A DNA stretch of 64,000 nt from Pratylenchus scribneri (Eukaryota > Nematoda > Chromadorea > Rhabditida > Pratylenchidae): NCBI GenBank assembly GCA_030063045.1, contig JAQSEB010000048.1:1116001-1180000 (forward strand), given 5' to 3'. This document shows positions 26,208-35,027 of this stretch, one piece after another. Within the stretch, counting starts at the first letter, position 1, and each line of letters begins with the position of its first letter. The notes beneath the pieces are model-generated. The model searched no databases and had not been told where the DNA came from. It was given only the letters and a program-made list of their open reading frames with translations. Made by a program: the position numbers and the translations under genes.

Positions 26208-26722
26208 ATTCGATTATTAATTATTTTAATCTTTAATTATTTTTTTTTCTATTTAATCTATTTTAATACATTTATTACTAATAGACTAGAAAAGCATATT
26301 TAATTAATTTGTAATACTTTAGAATATTCTTTTATATCTGGATATTTTTAGGGAAATATTTAATAAGAGAATTGATAATGAAAATGGTATTAATTTATTT
26401 ATTTTTTCTAATAATATTTTTAATTCAAATTAGATTTTTAAACTGACACTATCAAATAATAAATTGATAGCAATTTCCATGTTGTTCTTCCTATTTTAAT
26501 TGAAAGGGTGGTGAATTAATTGCGGGTGATTTTTGTTTTCTCTACAAAATTGGTCTTATCAACCCCATTTTTCAAATATAAATGTTATAAAATTAAAATG
26601 AAATTAAATTTATTGACAAATTTACATTAAATTCTTATTGCTTCAACATTATCATAAAATTATATTTTAAATTTTATGTTAATTCATTTTTATTATATGA
26701 AAAAACTTCACCAATTCTATAA

Positions 26723-26730
26723 AATTATTT
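26723..26730. repeat. Target-site duplication, left copy (AATTATTT)
   Basis: The 8 bp immediately left of the inverted repeat equal the 8 bp right of the element (27437-27444). Eight bases is the duplication size known for Merlin transposons, and the perfect match supports a real, recent insertion. Confidence 0.93.
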
Positions 26731-26835
26731 GGTACTTGTATACTTTGTATCCGCCAGAACCCTTAAAAAATTTCGATTTTTTTTTTTCGCTTTAAAATCA
26801 ATTTTAAATGTTTATTAATGCATTTTTATAACAAA
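26731..26835 (+). repeat. Left terminal inverted repeat of the Merlin element
   Basis: 105 bp, matching the reverse complement of 27333-27436 except for one extra T in the T-run and one A/C difference (CTTTAAAATC against CTTTACAATC). The outer end begins GGTACTTG. It runs almost to the first codon of the transposase frame, unusually close for an element with its own promoter. Confidence 0.95.
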
Positions 26836-26837
26836 TC

Positions 26838-27314
26838 GTGGAGATAGATGAAACGGCCATCACACGCAGAAAATACAACAGGGGCAGATTGGTTCGAGAT
26901 ACACAATGGTACTTCGGTGGAGTGGATCGCCAAACGGGCAAATGCTTCATTGTTTCATGTGGACCAAGGAGTGCCGACAGCCTTCTTCCATACATTCAAC
27001 AGTACATTCGCCCAGGATCAATAATCGTGTCGGACTGTTGGAAAGCATACAACAAAATCAAGGATCTTCCTGAACTCTACACTCATTACACAGTCAACCA
27101 CAGCAAAAATTTCGTCGATCTTATTTCAAAACAACACACGAATACCATTGAAAGCACGTGGCAGAAATTCAAACATGGGCATAAGAAACGCTTTGGCACA
27201 CACCGATCAGCAGTTATAAGCTATGTGCATGAATTTATGTGGCGAAAAGAATTTGGAGGACCCGATATTTTTTTCCATTTTTGGTCTCAAGTTTCACAAA
27301 TATACCCCATTTAA
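26838..27314 (+). CDS. Merlin (ISXO2/IS1595-like) DDE transposase catalytic core, N-terminally truncated
   Basis: 158 codons ending in TAA. Counting from the GTG codon at 26838, the catalytic acids are D4 in EIDE, D66 in SDCWKAY and E105 in HTNTIES, with spacings of 61 and 38 residues. Other family marks are KYNRGR near residue 13, a glycine pair at 27-28, TVNHS near 85 and the C-terminal EFMWRKEFG. The role would be cutting and rejoining the element's inverted repeats. Full-length Merlin transposases are normally about 250-350 residues with an N-terminal zinc-binding or helix-turn-helix region; here the frame starts at the first catalytic motif. An in-frame TAA lies at 26829-26831 and no ATG precedes the core, so normal eukaryotic translation of an active enzyme is unlikely. 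All glutamines use CAA or CAG. Identity is sure, function doubtful. Confidence 0.92.
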   Translation: MEIDETAITRRKYNRGRLVRDTQWYFGGVDRQTGKCFIVSCGPRSADSLLPYIQQYIRPGSIIVSDCWKAYNKIKDLPELYTHYTVNHSKNFVDLISKQHTNTIESTWQKFKHGHKKRFGTHRSAVISYVHEFMWRKEFGGPDIFFHFWSQVSQIYPI

Positions 27315-27332
27315 TTCACTTTGTTGTTATTT

Positions 27333-27436
27333 TTTGTTATAAAAATGCATTAATAAACATTTAAAATTGATTGTAAAGCGAAAAAAAAAATCGAAATTTT
27401 TTAAGGGTTCTGGCGGATACAAAGTATACAAGTACC
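27333..27436 (-). repeat. Right terminal inverted repeat of the Merlin element
   Basis: 104 bp, reverse complement of the left arm with two differences. It begins 19 bp after the transposase stop codon at 27314 and ends CAAGTACC next to the target-site copy. A frame running across this arm (27367-27633) is chance and is not a gene. Confidence 0.95.
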
Positions 27437-27444
27437 AATTATTT
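27437..27444. repeat. Target-site duplication, right copy (AATTATTT)
   Basis: Exact copy of 26723-26730, directly after the last base of the right inverted repeat. The empty site before insertion would have carried a single AATTATTT. Confidence 0.93.
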
Positions 27445-27932
27445 AATAAATATTTTCATTTTGTTTTTATCTCTTTAATTTTTTCCTTTATAATTAAAAA
27501 TTATAAATTATATAAAATACTAATTATTACATATAGCTTTAAATTTCTTTTAATGTATATATTAAAATTAATAAAAAAATTTTCGCATGATTTTTGCATC
27601 CCCAAACTCGTGTATTTTTCAATTCTCAATTGATATTTTTATATTAAATGAATTTATTTATATTTTTATAGACATTTTGCATGTATCTCCACCTTTATAT
27701 CGATTCGGACATCTAATGATTTCTGTCAATATTAGTGAAATTTTAATACCTTAAATACAAAAAAAAAAATTAATTTTTGTGTAAATTAATAATAAAAATT
27801 ATTAGTTATTTCAATTTAATTATGGAAATTATTTTTTTTATTTTTACTTTTGTTTTCGCTTAGCGAATTTTCATAGATTGCATTTATTTTTTATATTAAA
27901 TTTATCTATTATGTATTAAAAAATAATATTGA

Positions 27933-28049
27933 TTATCCACAAATTTTAATGTTATTGAATGCTAATGCCTTATTGAGGCCATTCCTATCAAGCATATCAC
28001 CATTTTGATTGATTTTCAATGAATCATCCAATTTGATCAATTGTGTTTT
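27933..28049 (-). CDS. EF-hand-like fragment (possible relic or exon)
   Basis: A 38-codon minus-strand frame containing INQNGDMLDRNGLNKAL, which resembles a calcium-binding EF-hand loop and exiting helix (D-x-N-G-D-G-x-L-D-x-x-E-L) with one residue missing and the final glutamate replaced by glycine. An adjacent frame just upstream (SLIKTNSTLKNTID) also reads well, so a frameshift may separate the two. It lies 3' of the kinase-like fragment on the same strand, the order seen in calcium-dependent protein kinases, but the link is inference. It could equally be an unrelated open frame. Confidence 0.2.
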   Translation of the reverse strand, partial: KTQLIKLDDSLKINQNGDMLDRNGLNKALAFNNIKICG

Positions 28050-28964
28050 TTAAAGTGCTGTTAGTCTTAATCAAGCTTAAGTTTAAAATTATAGATTTAA
28101 ATTATCACATTTTACTATTCTTCCTTTTTTATCTTAATAAAAAACATAAAAAATTTAATAAATTCTACCTATTATTATTGGGTAATCAAAAAATTAAATA
28201 ATTTAATAAATTATTAATTCAATTGATAATAATTAATCTAAATTTGATTGATTCAGTGTGTATATCTAAATTATATTACCCAACTATGGGAGAGAGTAGC
28301 TTCGGATAACAATTTTCCGAAATGGTAAAAATACGAAAAGAAATTATAATTAATTTTATTATTAAGAAAATTATTTTCATTTTTTAATTATTTCTTATAA
28401 ATAAATTAACATTTTTAGAGAAATAAATTTTTGCATTTTCAAAATATTTAAATTCTATTCTATATATTTTTTCTTTTAGATAATATCACACTTAGGCCTC
28501 GTGCATGATTGGGAAACTTAAGTTATAGAGACTCACACAAAGCATAAAAATAAATTTCTTTAATTTTTATTCTCTTTTTAGAGATTGTAAGTTTATTTAA
28601 ATTTTGTGTGAATTTTTTATTTATCTTTCTATTATTTTCACTATTAATAATATAAATTGATTTATATAATAAAACTTTTTCTGAAATTTTTTTCCTATTT
28701 ATTTTTATTTATTTTTTGTTTTTATTAGTATTTTCAAATATGCTAGGAGATTTATTATTTTGATTTTTGTTCGATATACATCGTTCTTCAATTTAATTTA
28801 ATTTAAGCAATATTTTAATTTGTAATTCTATTTTATGATATAATGACGAATAATATTTATAAAAATATTAGAATTTAATTTAATATAATTTCCTCAATAT
28901 TTTTTTATCTTTATTTATTTTAATCCTTTCTATGAAAATTTAATTATCATTTTTAAAGTATTTT

Positions 28965-29267
28965 TTAAATAAATTCTAAAAATTTTTCAAAAGAATAAAT
29001 TAGATTAAAATTATCTCTAGATATTCTTATTTGGATATACAGATCACAATGAATGATCTCATTCTTTCTATGAATAAATTCTAAATTATTTATAATAATA
29101 TGCAATAATTTTTTATCTCTTAAATGTTTATGATTTATTATATGAATCAAGATCCATATCCACAATTCCATAAAAATAAACATCGGCAGTTTAAATATAA
29201 ATGCTTCATATCCAAAATATTGGTATGATTTAAAGCTTATATTATTCCATTCTCTTTCATTAATTTC
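28965..29267 (-). CDS. Protein-kinase-like fragment (middle of kinase fold), probably diverged or decayed
   Basis: A 100-codon minus-strand frame without stops, unlikely by chance in DNA this AT-rich. It has an in-frame ATG at 29183, but open codons extend upstream to 29267. Order of features: EINEREW near the start, like the alpha-C helix; PMFIFMEL at about 28-35, like strand beta-5 and the hinge; LRDKKLLHIIIN at 49-60, like helix E; FIHRKNEIIHCDL at 64-76, like the catalytic loop. Missing: the glycine loop and VAIK lysine upstream, the lysine after HCDL (here Y), and a DFG motif (NLIYSF sits where it is expected). This may be one exon of a spliced kinase gene or a relic. A possible EF-hand piece follows about 0.9 kb downstream on the same strand. 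The family call rests on motif reading only. Confidence 0.42.
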   Translation of the reverse strand, partial: EINEREWNNISFKSYQYFGYEAFIFKLPMFIFMELWIWILIHIINHKHLRDKKLLHIIINNLEFIHRKNEIIHCDLYIQIRISRDNFNLIYSFEKFLEFI

Positions 29268-30663
29268 TTAAAAATATTGTCATTAATATAATTGGATAAA
29301 TTTAAAAATTTTTATAATTGATTATTTTACATTTAAATTATATTACATCATCTATAATTTAGAAAAATTATATTAATTTTTTAAATAAATAATTATTAAT
29401 TTTTAAAATTACTCTAAATGAATAAATTCATTTACGCAGTTAACTATTCAAAAATAATATTGCAGCAGAATGAGAAATTTATTTTTTTAAATTTAATTTT
29501 TTTATTTAATAAAAAATAATTTTCTAAATTAATACGAATTTTCATTTCTTTTATATATTTTATTATTTAATTATTTAACGATTAATAAAAATATTAGAGA
29601 AATTTTATTTTATTGGAATATATAAATCATCACTGATTTTGACCAATATATTTTCACCCAGCTAATGGTTTTTTTCTAATAGTTTACGAATGGTTAGATT
29701 AAAACCACCAATTTTAATTCGAGATTATTTTTATTAATTTCAAATCACCAAAATTTTTTGCTAAAAAAAAATTTTATAATTTGCGGAACAATTATTTTAA
29801 TTAATTTATCAAATAATTTTACATAAAATTAGCTATATTTCATGTCGTAGCTTGTAAATGAACTTGGTTTCTTCATTTATTTCTTTATTAATATTTAATT
29901 TTTACACTTTGTATTTTCTTTAAAGGAAATCTTAAAATTAACATATATATTTAAATTATCGCTTTTCAATATTATTTATGATTTTCATTATTTTTTTTCA
30001 AGGTAATTTATTTATTAAAAAAATTATTTTTTATATTATATGTTATTGAAAAATTAAATTACTTTATTTTTTCCGTGTTTCATATTTTTGATGAGCATTT
30101 TTTCGAATAGTGTTCTCCATTGCAAAAATAAAACATTCAATTATATTTGTCTTTATAATTGAAATTTTAATATTATTTGATAAATTTTCTTTTAAATTTA
30201 TTAAATTTCAAAATTTTTATATTTATCCATTTAATGAAAATTTATCTTCCATTTCTTTCACATTTTGAACATAAAATTTTTATATTTTAAATAAATTCTA
30301 AAATTATTTTATATTTATAATAGTTTTTCTCAATTTTTCGCTATGTTTTAAATAATTTTTAAAAAGATTTATTATTTATTTTTAATAAAATTTATTTTAT
30401 ATATTTTTATATTCCAATGAAAAAAAAACTTCAAGGTTTGATAATTTCTTGATAATCATCAAGATTATTATTCAAGAACTGCCCATCTTTTTCGAAAGTT
30501 AATGAATTTTTTTTATTTAGTTCTAATATATAAATAATTCTATTTTCATTATTATTGATTTTATAATATTACCTTAAGATCAATTCCCAATATTTCAATA
30601 TTTCTTCGGACCTTGGCTTAATTCTTTATTCCAATTTTTATTGAATTTGGTCTACATTTTCCA

Positions 30664-30714
30664 AATCTACAATCTACAAATTAAAAATGTAGAATAGAAT
30701 GTAGATTGTAGATT
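30664..30714. repeat. Perfect 15-bp inverted repeat (hairpin) with internal direct repeat
   Basis: AATCTACAATCTACA (30664-30678) and its exact reverse complement (30700-30714) are separated by 21 bp. Each arm is itself a near-duplicate of AATCTAC. A mixed-composition stretch (GGCCCCTGCTATAGG, 30726-30740) follows. It could be an RNA hairpin, a folded repeat or the end of a small non-autonomous element; no flanking duplication was found. Confidence 0.85.
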
Positions 30715-33232
30715 CTAATTTTTATTGGCCCCTGCTATAGGACATTTTATTGGGAGGAAAACAAAGATTTCAAGATTTCTATTAAAATTTAATTTCTTTC
30801 TTCATGGAAATAAATTTTTATAATTTAATAATTTAGAATAAAATTTCTTAAATGAATTTTAAACTTGGAGAATCAATATAAATTTCTATAACTACAGAAA
30901 ACGATATTTATTTTAAATAAAAATATTAACTTAATTTTTAATAGCCATTGCAATTGACCAAGTAAATTGCTAAATTTAATCATTTCCTCTATACCTGATG
31001 CAATCTTCTCGAATAAAAGTAAAATAGTTTTTCGAATTATTCTAAATATTTTCCTTCTTTAAATTTTTCATTTTATTTAAATTTAAAATGTTTATCCATA
31101 TCATTATAATTTTTTGTGATTTTTAATAATGAATTAATTATAATGTTAATTGTGACGATCATGTAAATGATCAATAGTCTTAAAAAATCATTTGAAAGTT
31201 TCTATTTTTAAATTTTATTTTTTTATCATATATCCTTTTTAAATTTATATAATATTTTACATAACATTTTTTTTTTTGACTATTGAAATTTGTTTAAATA
31301 TTCCTCTATTTTTGGTAATTTTTTGATTCTTATATTAAATAAAAATTTATTCATTTATTTAGTAATTGTTAATTTGCCCAATGACATATTTGCTTTATTT
31401 GAGAAAAATTTTTAAATTTTATTAATTTTCTTTTTTTAATTTTTTAATTTTGTAAAATTTATATTTGTATGTAATTTTTATCGTAAATAAGTATTTTTAG
31501 AATCCATTTTAAAAAAATTTTTAATTTATAGCTATTTTTTCCGATATTGCCCTTTTAAATTAAGATTATTTTGCTTTGAACTACTTAATTGCTTTAAAAA
31601 TTTTAAATACTTATATCAGAGATTTATATTGTTTTCATTCATATATTTAAAATTTTATTTTATTTTATATCTTATTGTTACACAGGTTGAATTTTATGAT
31701 CAAATATTATTTATCATCACTCTTTAAGAAATGAATTCTCTTGTTATTTATTTGTATTTAAATTTCTAATTTAATAAATCTACCAAATTACATTATTTTT
31801 CTTCCCTCAATTCTTTTATTAACTTTTTTCCTACTGAATCAAATAGTTTCTTCATTGGTACTTCTTACAGGTTAACCGAAGACAATTTAATTTTTTAAAT
31901 TAAATTTAATTTCTCGGATATTCCTCCTAAAATTTCTGACTTTAATTTATATCCTCTTGGTCCAAAATTGCAAATAATCTCCTTTAATATTTTTCGTCTT
32001 CGAGTGCTTTAACCTAAGATATGTCAATATTTAACTTTATTTAATTGTATAATTTCATAGAGTATCCTTGAAATTGATGCAGATTTGAAGATTTTCTTGA
32101 ATTCTCAGAATTAAATGAAATATAAAGAGAATATACAAATGATTTATAGCTCTATTTTAGAACTTTTTTATTAATGGAAAAAATATTGGGGTAATTATGA
32201 TTTTAGAAATCCTGTTGCGATTTGTTTGTGAATTATGTATTAATGACATTTATTTTATTTTTTATTTAATATTTTAAACTCAGATATAACACTTTGAAAT
32301 ACATGAATTTATTTAAATGACTTAATAAAGAAAGAGGATTTTCCTTTTGTCAAAACAGTGTGAGATTGCAATTTTTGCCACAACTAATTTTAATGTAATT
32401 TTTACGATGAACCCAAAGAGCTTGTTCTGAATTCTGAGCGAAATATATGTCGCGATTTAAGCATTTTTTTAAATTTTTCTATAATTTTTTAAATTAAATA
32501 TATTCAAAATTCTACACATCTATTTTCCGAATAGGAAAAATTTAAATAATATGATAGTGCATTAATTCATATTATTTTTTTAAATTTTAATAAAAGTAAA
32601 ATTTTATCTAGTTTTTTAAAATTAGTTTTTATTATCACTTTTATCAATTCAAGATAGGACTAGAAATATGGTTTTCAGCCATTTTCCATATACAGAGTTA
32701 CAATTTTTACTTTTTTATTTTTTCATTCATAGTTTTATTTCTCTTAATATTTATTAATTTAATTAAATATTTAACCCGAATACTTATTTATTTTTATGCA
32801 TAATGCATATAAAATTTGTTTTTAATTCTACATAATTATACCATTTGCAGATTCGGTAAAATTTCTAGCATTAGCTGTGCAGAAGAAGTTTTCAAGCGAG
32901 ATCGATTGTTTTCATCATACAAAATATATTTATTATAAACAATTTTTTTCTTTCACATTTCAGCTTATTTTCTTTTTCTTGACATAGAATTTTCTATTTG
33001 ATTTTTAGAAATTTTCCTTAATTATTAAATGATTGCAAGTTTATGTTCCAAATAAATTTTTGTTACATTTTATTTAATAAAAAATTTTTATTTTTATATT
33101 TATTTATAAAATTATTAAGAAATATAATAATTTTATGAAAAAGAACTGATCAGATACCAATTTATAATCCATTTAATTAAAAATTTATTCTTATATGCAT
33201 TCATATTTTAATATAAGTAACTATTTTTTTAG

Positions 33233-33289
33233 ATTTAATTTTCAATTTAATTAATGAATTTTTTAATTCTATATTTAGTGGCCAAATGG
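33233..33289 (+). CDS. Candidate internal exon with acceptor and donor, 57 bp
   Basis: CTATTTTTTTAG (AG at 33231-33232) opens an unbroken frame (LIFNLINEFFNSIFSGQM) that reaches a canonical donor GTAATT at 33290. Having both splice signals in the right order is the main support. The frame stays open past the donor. Family unknown. Confidence 0.25.
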
Positions 33290-34517
33290 GTAATTTTTAC
33301 GCTTCTTTAAGTGCTTTGCTTTTGTCGAATTTTTTTCGATGTTATAATTTTTTAAAATTAAATTCTACTATATTATATAAATGTTATAAATATTAATTTA
33401 TATAACGGATATATATCTTAATTTATTTAACAATTATTTAAAAAATTTTTAATTAGCAAACAATTTACAATGCGATGTTGAGCTTAAAATTCAAAAATTT
33501 TCCCCATTTTTATTTGCCCCCATATCAAAAATCGATGGCATTTAAATAAATTTTGAATGGCGTTGGCCCTGCATTCCTTAAAATTTGCCGACATTTCCCT
33601 CTGCCTTTCAATTTCTCTTCGCCTAGCATATCAAGCCAAAAGGCCTCCAAAATCAGCCATCAACTGTCACTGCTACATATATACTCATTTATAATAATTA
33701 TGCCATATGTTTTTGTTCGAACTCGAATGAATAAATAAAATAAATGATTCTCTCTTTTTTAATATTTTTCACAATTTCAACATAAGAAGGTCAAGTTTTC
33801 TTTTGTTGCAATTTCTTATAATTCTATAGAATTTTGAATTTAGAATTTATTCTTTATTAAATTTTTTTTAATTTTAAAATATTTTTAATTTTATTTTTAA
33901 ATTTTTTTTTAATTTTTTAACACTTTATAAAATTTTTGGTATTATAAAATAAGCTTGCTTTTTAAAATTTATATTTTACATAATTAATTATTTATTAAAT
34001 GCCTTAATTCACCTTAAGCATTTTTAAAATGATGAAATTTTACTTGTTTTTTCTTGAATATATACTTTATCTGGTCATTTAGCAAAACATTTTTTATTTC
34101 CACATGAATTATTTTTTTAATTTTTGAGGTCAAATTTAGTAAAATGTTCTAATCCTTTTGCTCGTTAATCGGGTCTAAATAAACGAGTTTATTTTACAAT
34201 ATGATCTTTTGAAAAAAATTATATTTTTGTAGTTTATTTTTTTTAATTAAAAATTTATTATTTCAGAAAAACTCTTTCTGTTGTTTTTGCTATTTTATTT
34301 ATTATTTTGATTTTTTTATTTAATTGATTTTTATATGTTATTTTATTCAATAATTTTTAAAATTACCTCATCAATTAATATAAAAATATAATATCGATGA
34401 ATTAAATTTTTAAATTATTTTCTCCATTAACTTTAATTAATTCGATTTTTGTGAATATTTTAAAGATTATATTATTAATATAATTTTTTAAATTTAAAAG
34501 ATATATTGTTTTATTAA

Positions 34518-34694
34518 TATTTATTTCCTATTATAAATATAGGCTCAGGTCCAAAAATTTTCTATCAAACTCCAAAACGGCTCTCAAATTGTCAATCAGC
34601 TGAACGAGAAAGATTTAATTTAAATGGAATATATTTTAGTAATTTTTATGATTTTGCAGTAGTTCAAGAGCGAATAATTAAACGCCAAAAATAA
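34518..34694 (+). CDS. Candidate exon, 58 codons
   Basis: Open + frame with no ATG. The best part follows a possible acceptor ATATAG at 34541-34542 and reads GSGPKIFYQTPKRLSNCQSA then ERERFNLNGIYFSNFYDFAV, ending in TAA. A possible donor GTAGTT lies near 34660. Mixed charge and low homopolymer content make it one of the better coding-like stretches. It lies about 110 bp from the start of the opposite-strand candidate at 34806, so at most one neighbouring gene pair is implied. Family unknown. Confidence 0.35.
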   Translation, partial: YLFPIINIGSGPKIFYQTPKRLSNCQSAERERFNLNGIYFSNFYDFAVVQERIIKRQK

Positions 34695-34805
34695 ATTGAA
34701 TTGCTAATAAAATCTTATTAAATATATTTATTTTTTAGTTTAACGTCAATTTCGGATGAATTTAATTAGTACTGCAATTTTTGTTGATAATTAAACAAAT
34801 GTAAT

Positions 34806-35027
34806 TCAATGGGATTCCATTAAAAAATTTGTAGCAAACAACTTATGGTAACCATCAATTTCCACTTTATATCCATAAAACAATCCAATAGAATTTGCTA
34901 ATTCCAGACGCGATCCCATGTTGAGAAAATCCATTCTGCAAAGACAATTTCTTGTCCATCTGTTTCCTCGATCCAATAAAATATTAAATATTGAAAATTC
35001 CCTAAAAATTCTAATATTTAGAAACAT
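34806..35027 (-). CDS. Hypothetical protein or exon, 73 codons
   Basis: ATG at 35027, TGA at 34806-34808. The coding-like part is LLDRGNRWTRNCLCRMDFLN and the following RLELANSIGLFYGYKVEIDG. It is glycine- and charge-balanced with a clear purine-first codon pattern, while the + strand frames of the same island are broken by stops. Three cysteines or aromatic pairs lie close together. No family recognised. Confidence 0.42.
   Translation of the reverse strand: MFLNIRIFREFSIFNILLDRGNRWTRNCLCRMDFLNMGSRLELANSIGLFYGYKVEIDGYHKLFATNFLMESH

Larger units (their letters stand above)
22580..26722. other. AT-rich DNA left of the Merlin insertion
   Basis: Contains the low-confidence frames at 23466, 24249 and 26144. 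Other islands: 22735-22810, 22960-23010 (reaches donor GTAAAATT), 25080 (minus IQRSGDYSRYRN), 25430-25530 (open on both strands), 25620-25660 (palindromic CATGG/CCATG) and 25735-25795 (G/C-rich, open on both strands; minus FKRRVRPSLDREPDRNFG). No identity assigned. Confidence 0.5.
26731..27436 (+). mobile_element. Merlin-superfamily DNA transposon, complete ends, internally shortened
   Basis: A 706-bp element bounded by long terminal inverted repeats (26731-26835 and 27333-27436) beginning GGTACTTGTATACTTTG and flanked by an exact 8-bp direct repeat, AATTATTT. Seen directly: both ends, both repeats and an internal ISXO2-like transposase core. Known of the family: Merlin elements make 8-9 bp target duplications and encode a DDE transposase related to bacterial IS1016/IS1595. 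The two arms differ only by one base of a T-run (11 against 10) and one substitution, so insertion is inferred to be recent. Only two bases separate the left arm from the GTG opening the listed frame, so the 5' part of a normal transposase gene appears deleted. Element G+C is far above its surroundings, which suggests a newcomer that has not yet drifted to host composition. Confidence 0.95.
29268..34517. other. AT-rich DNA with hairpin and scattered islands
   Basis: Islands: 29640-29740, 30590-30780 (hairpin, then LAPAIGHFIGRKTKISRF), 30950-31040, 31780-32230 (long stretch open apart from TAA/TAG), 32325-32440 (SKQCEIAIFATTNFNVIFTM then NPK, faintly like an AAA+ module), 33480-33735 (open on both strands) and 34162-34188 (CTCGTT/AACGAG inverted repeat). 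No gene is supported beyond those listed. Confidence 0.5.

Noticed and set aside
26804..26995. 63-codon minus frame over the transposon
   Set aside because: Antisense shadow of the transposase core and left arm.
27367..27633. 88-codon + frame right of the transposase
   Set aside because: It starts inside the right inverted repeat and runs into A/T-only flank; chance frame.
29640..29740. Minus-strand IKIGGFNLT, like a kinase DFG region
   Set aside because: It lies upstream of the catalytic-loop-like motif, the wrong order for one kinase, and the match is short.
33700..33735. GTTCGAACTCG, like a tRNA B-box
   Set aside because: No A-box at the right distance and no acceptor stem can be drawn.
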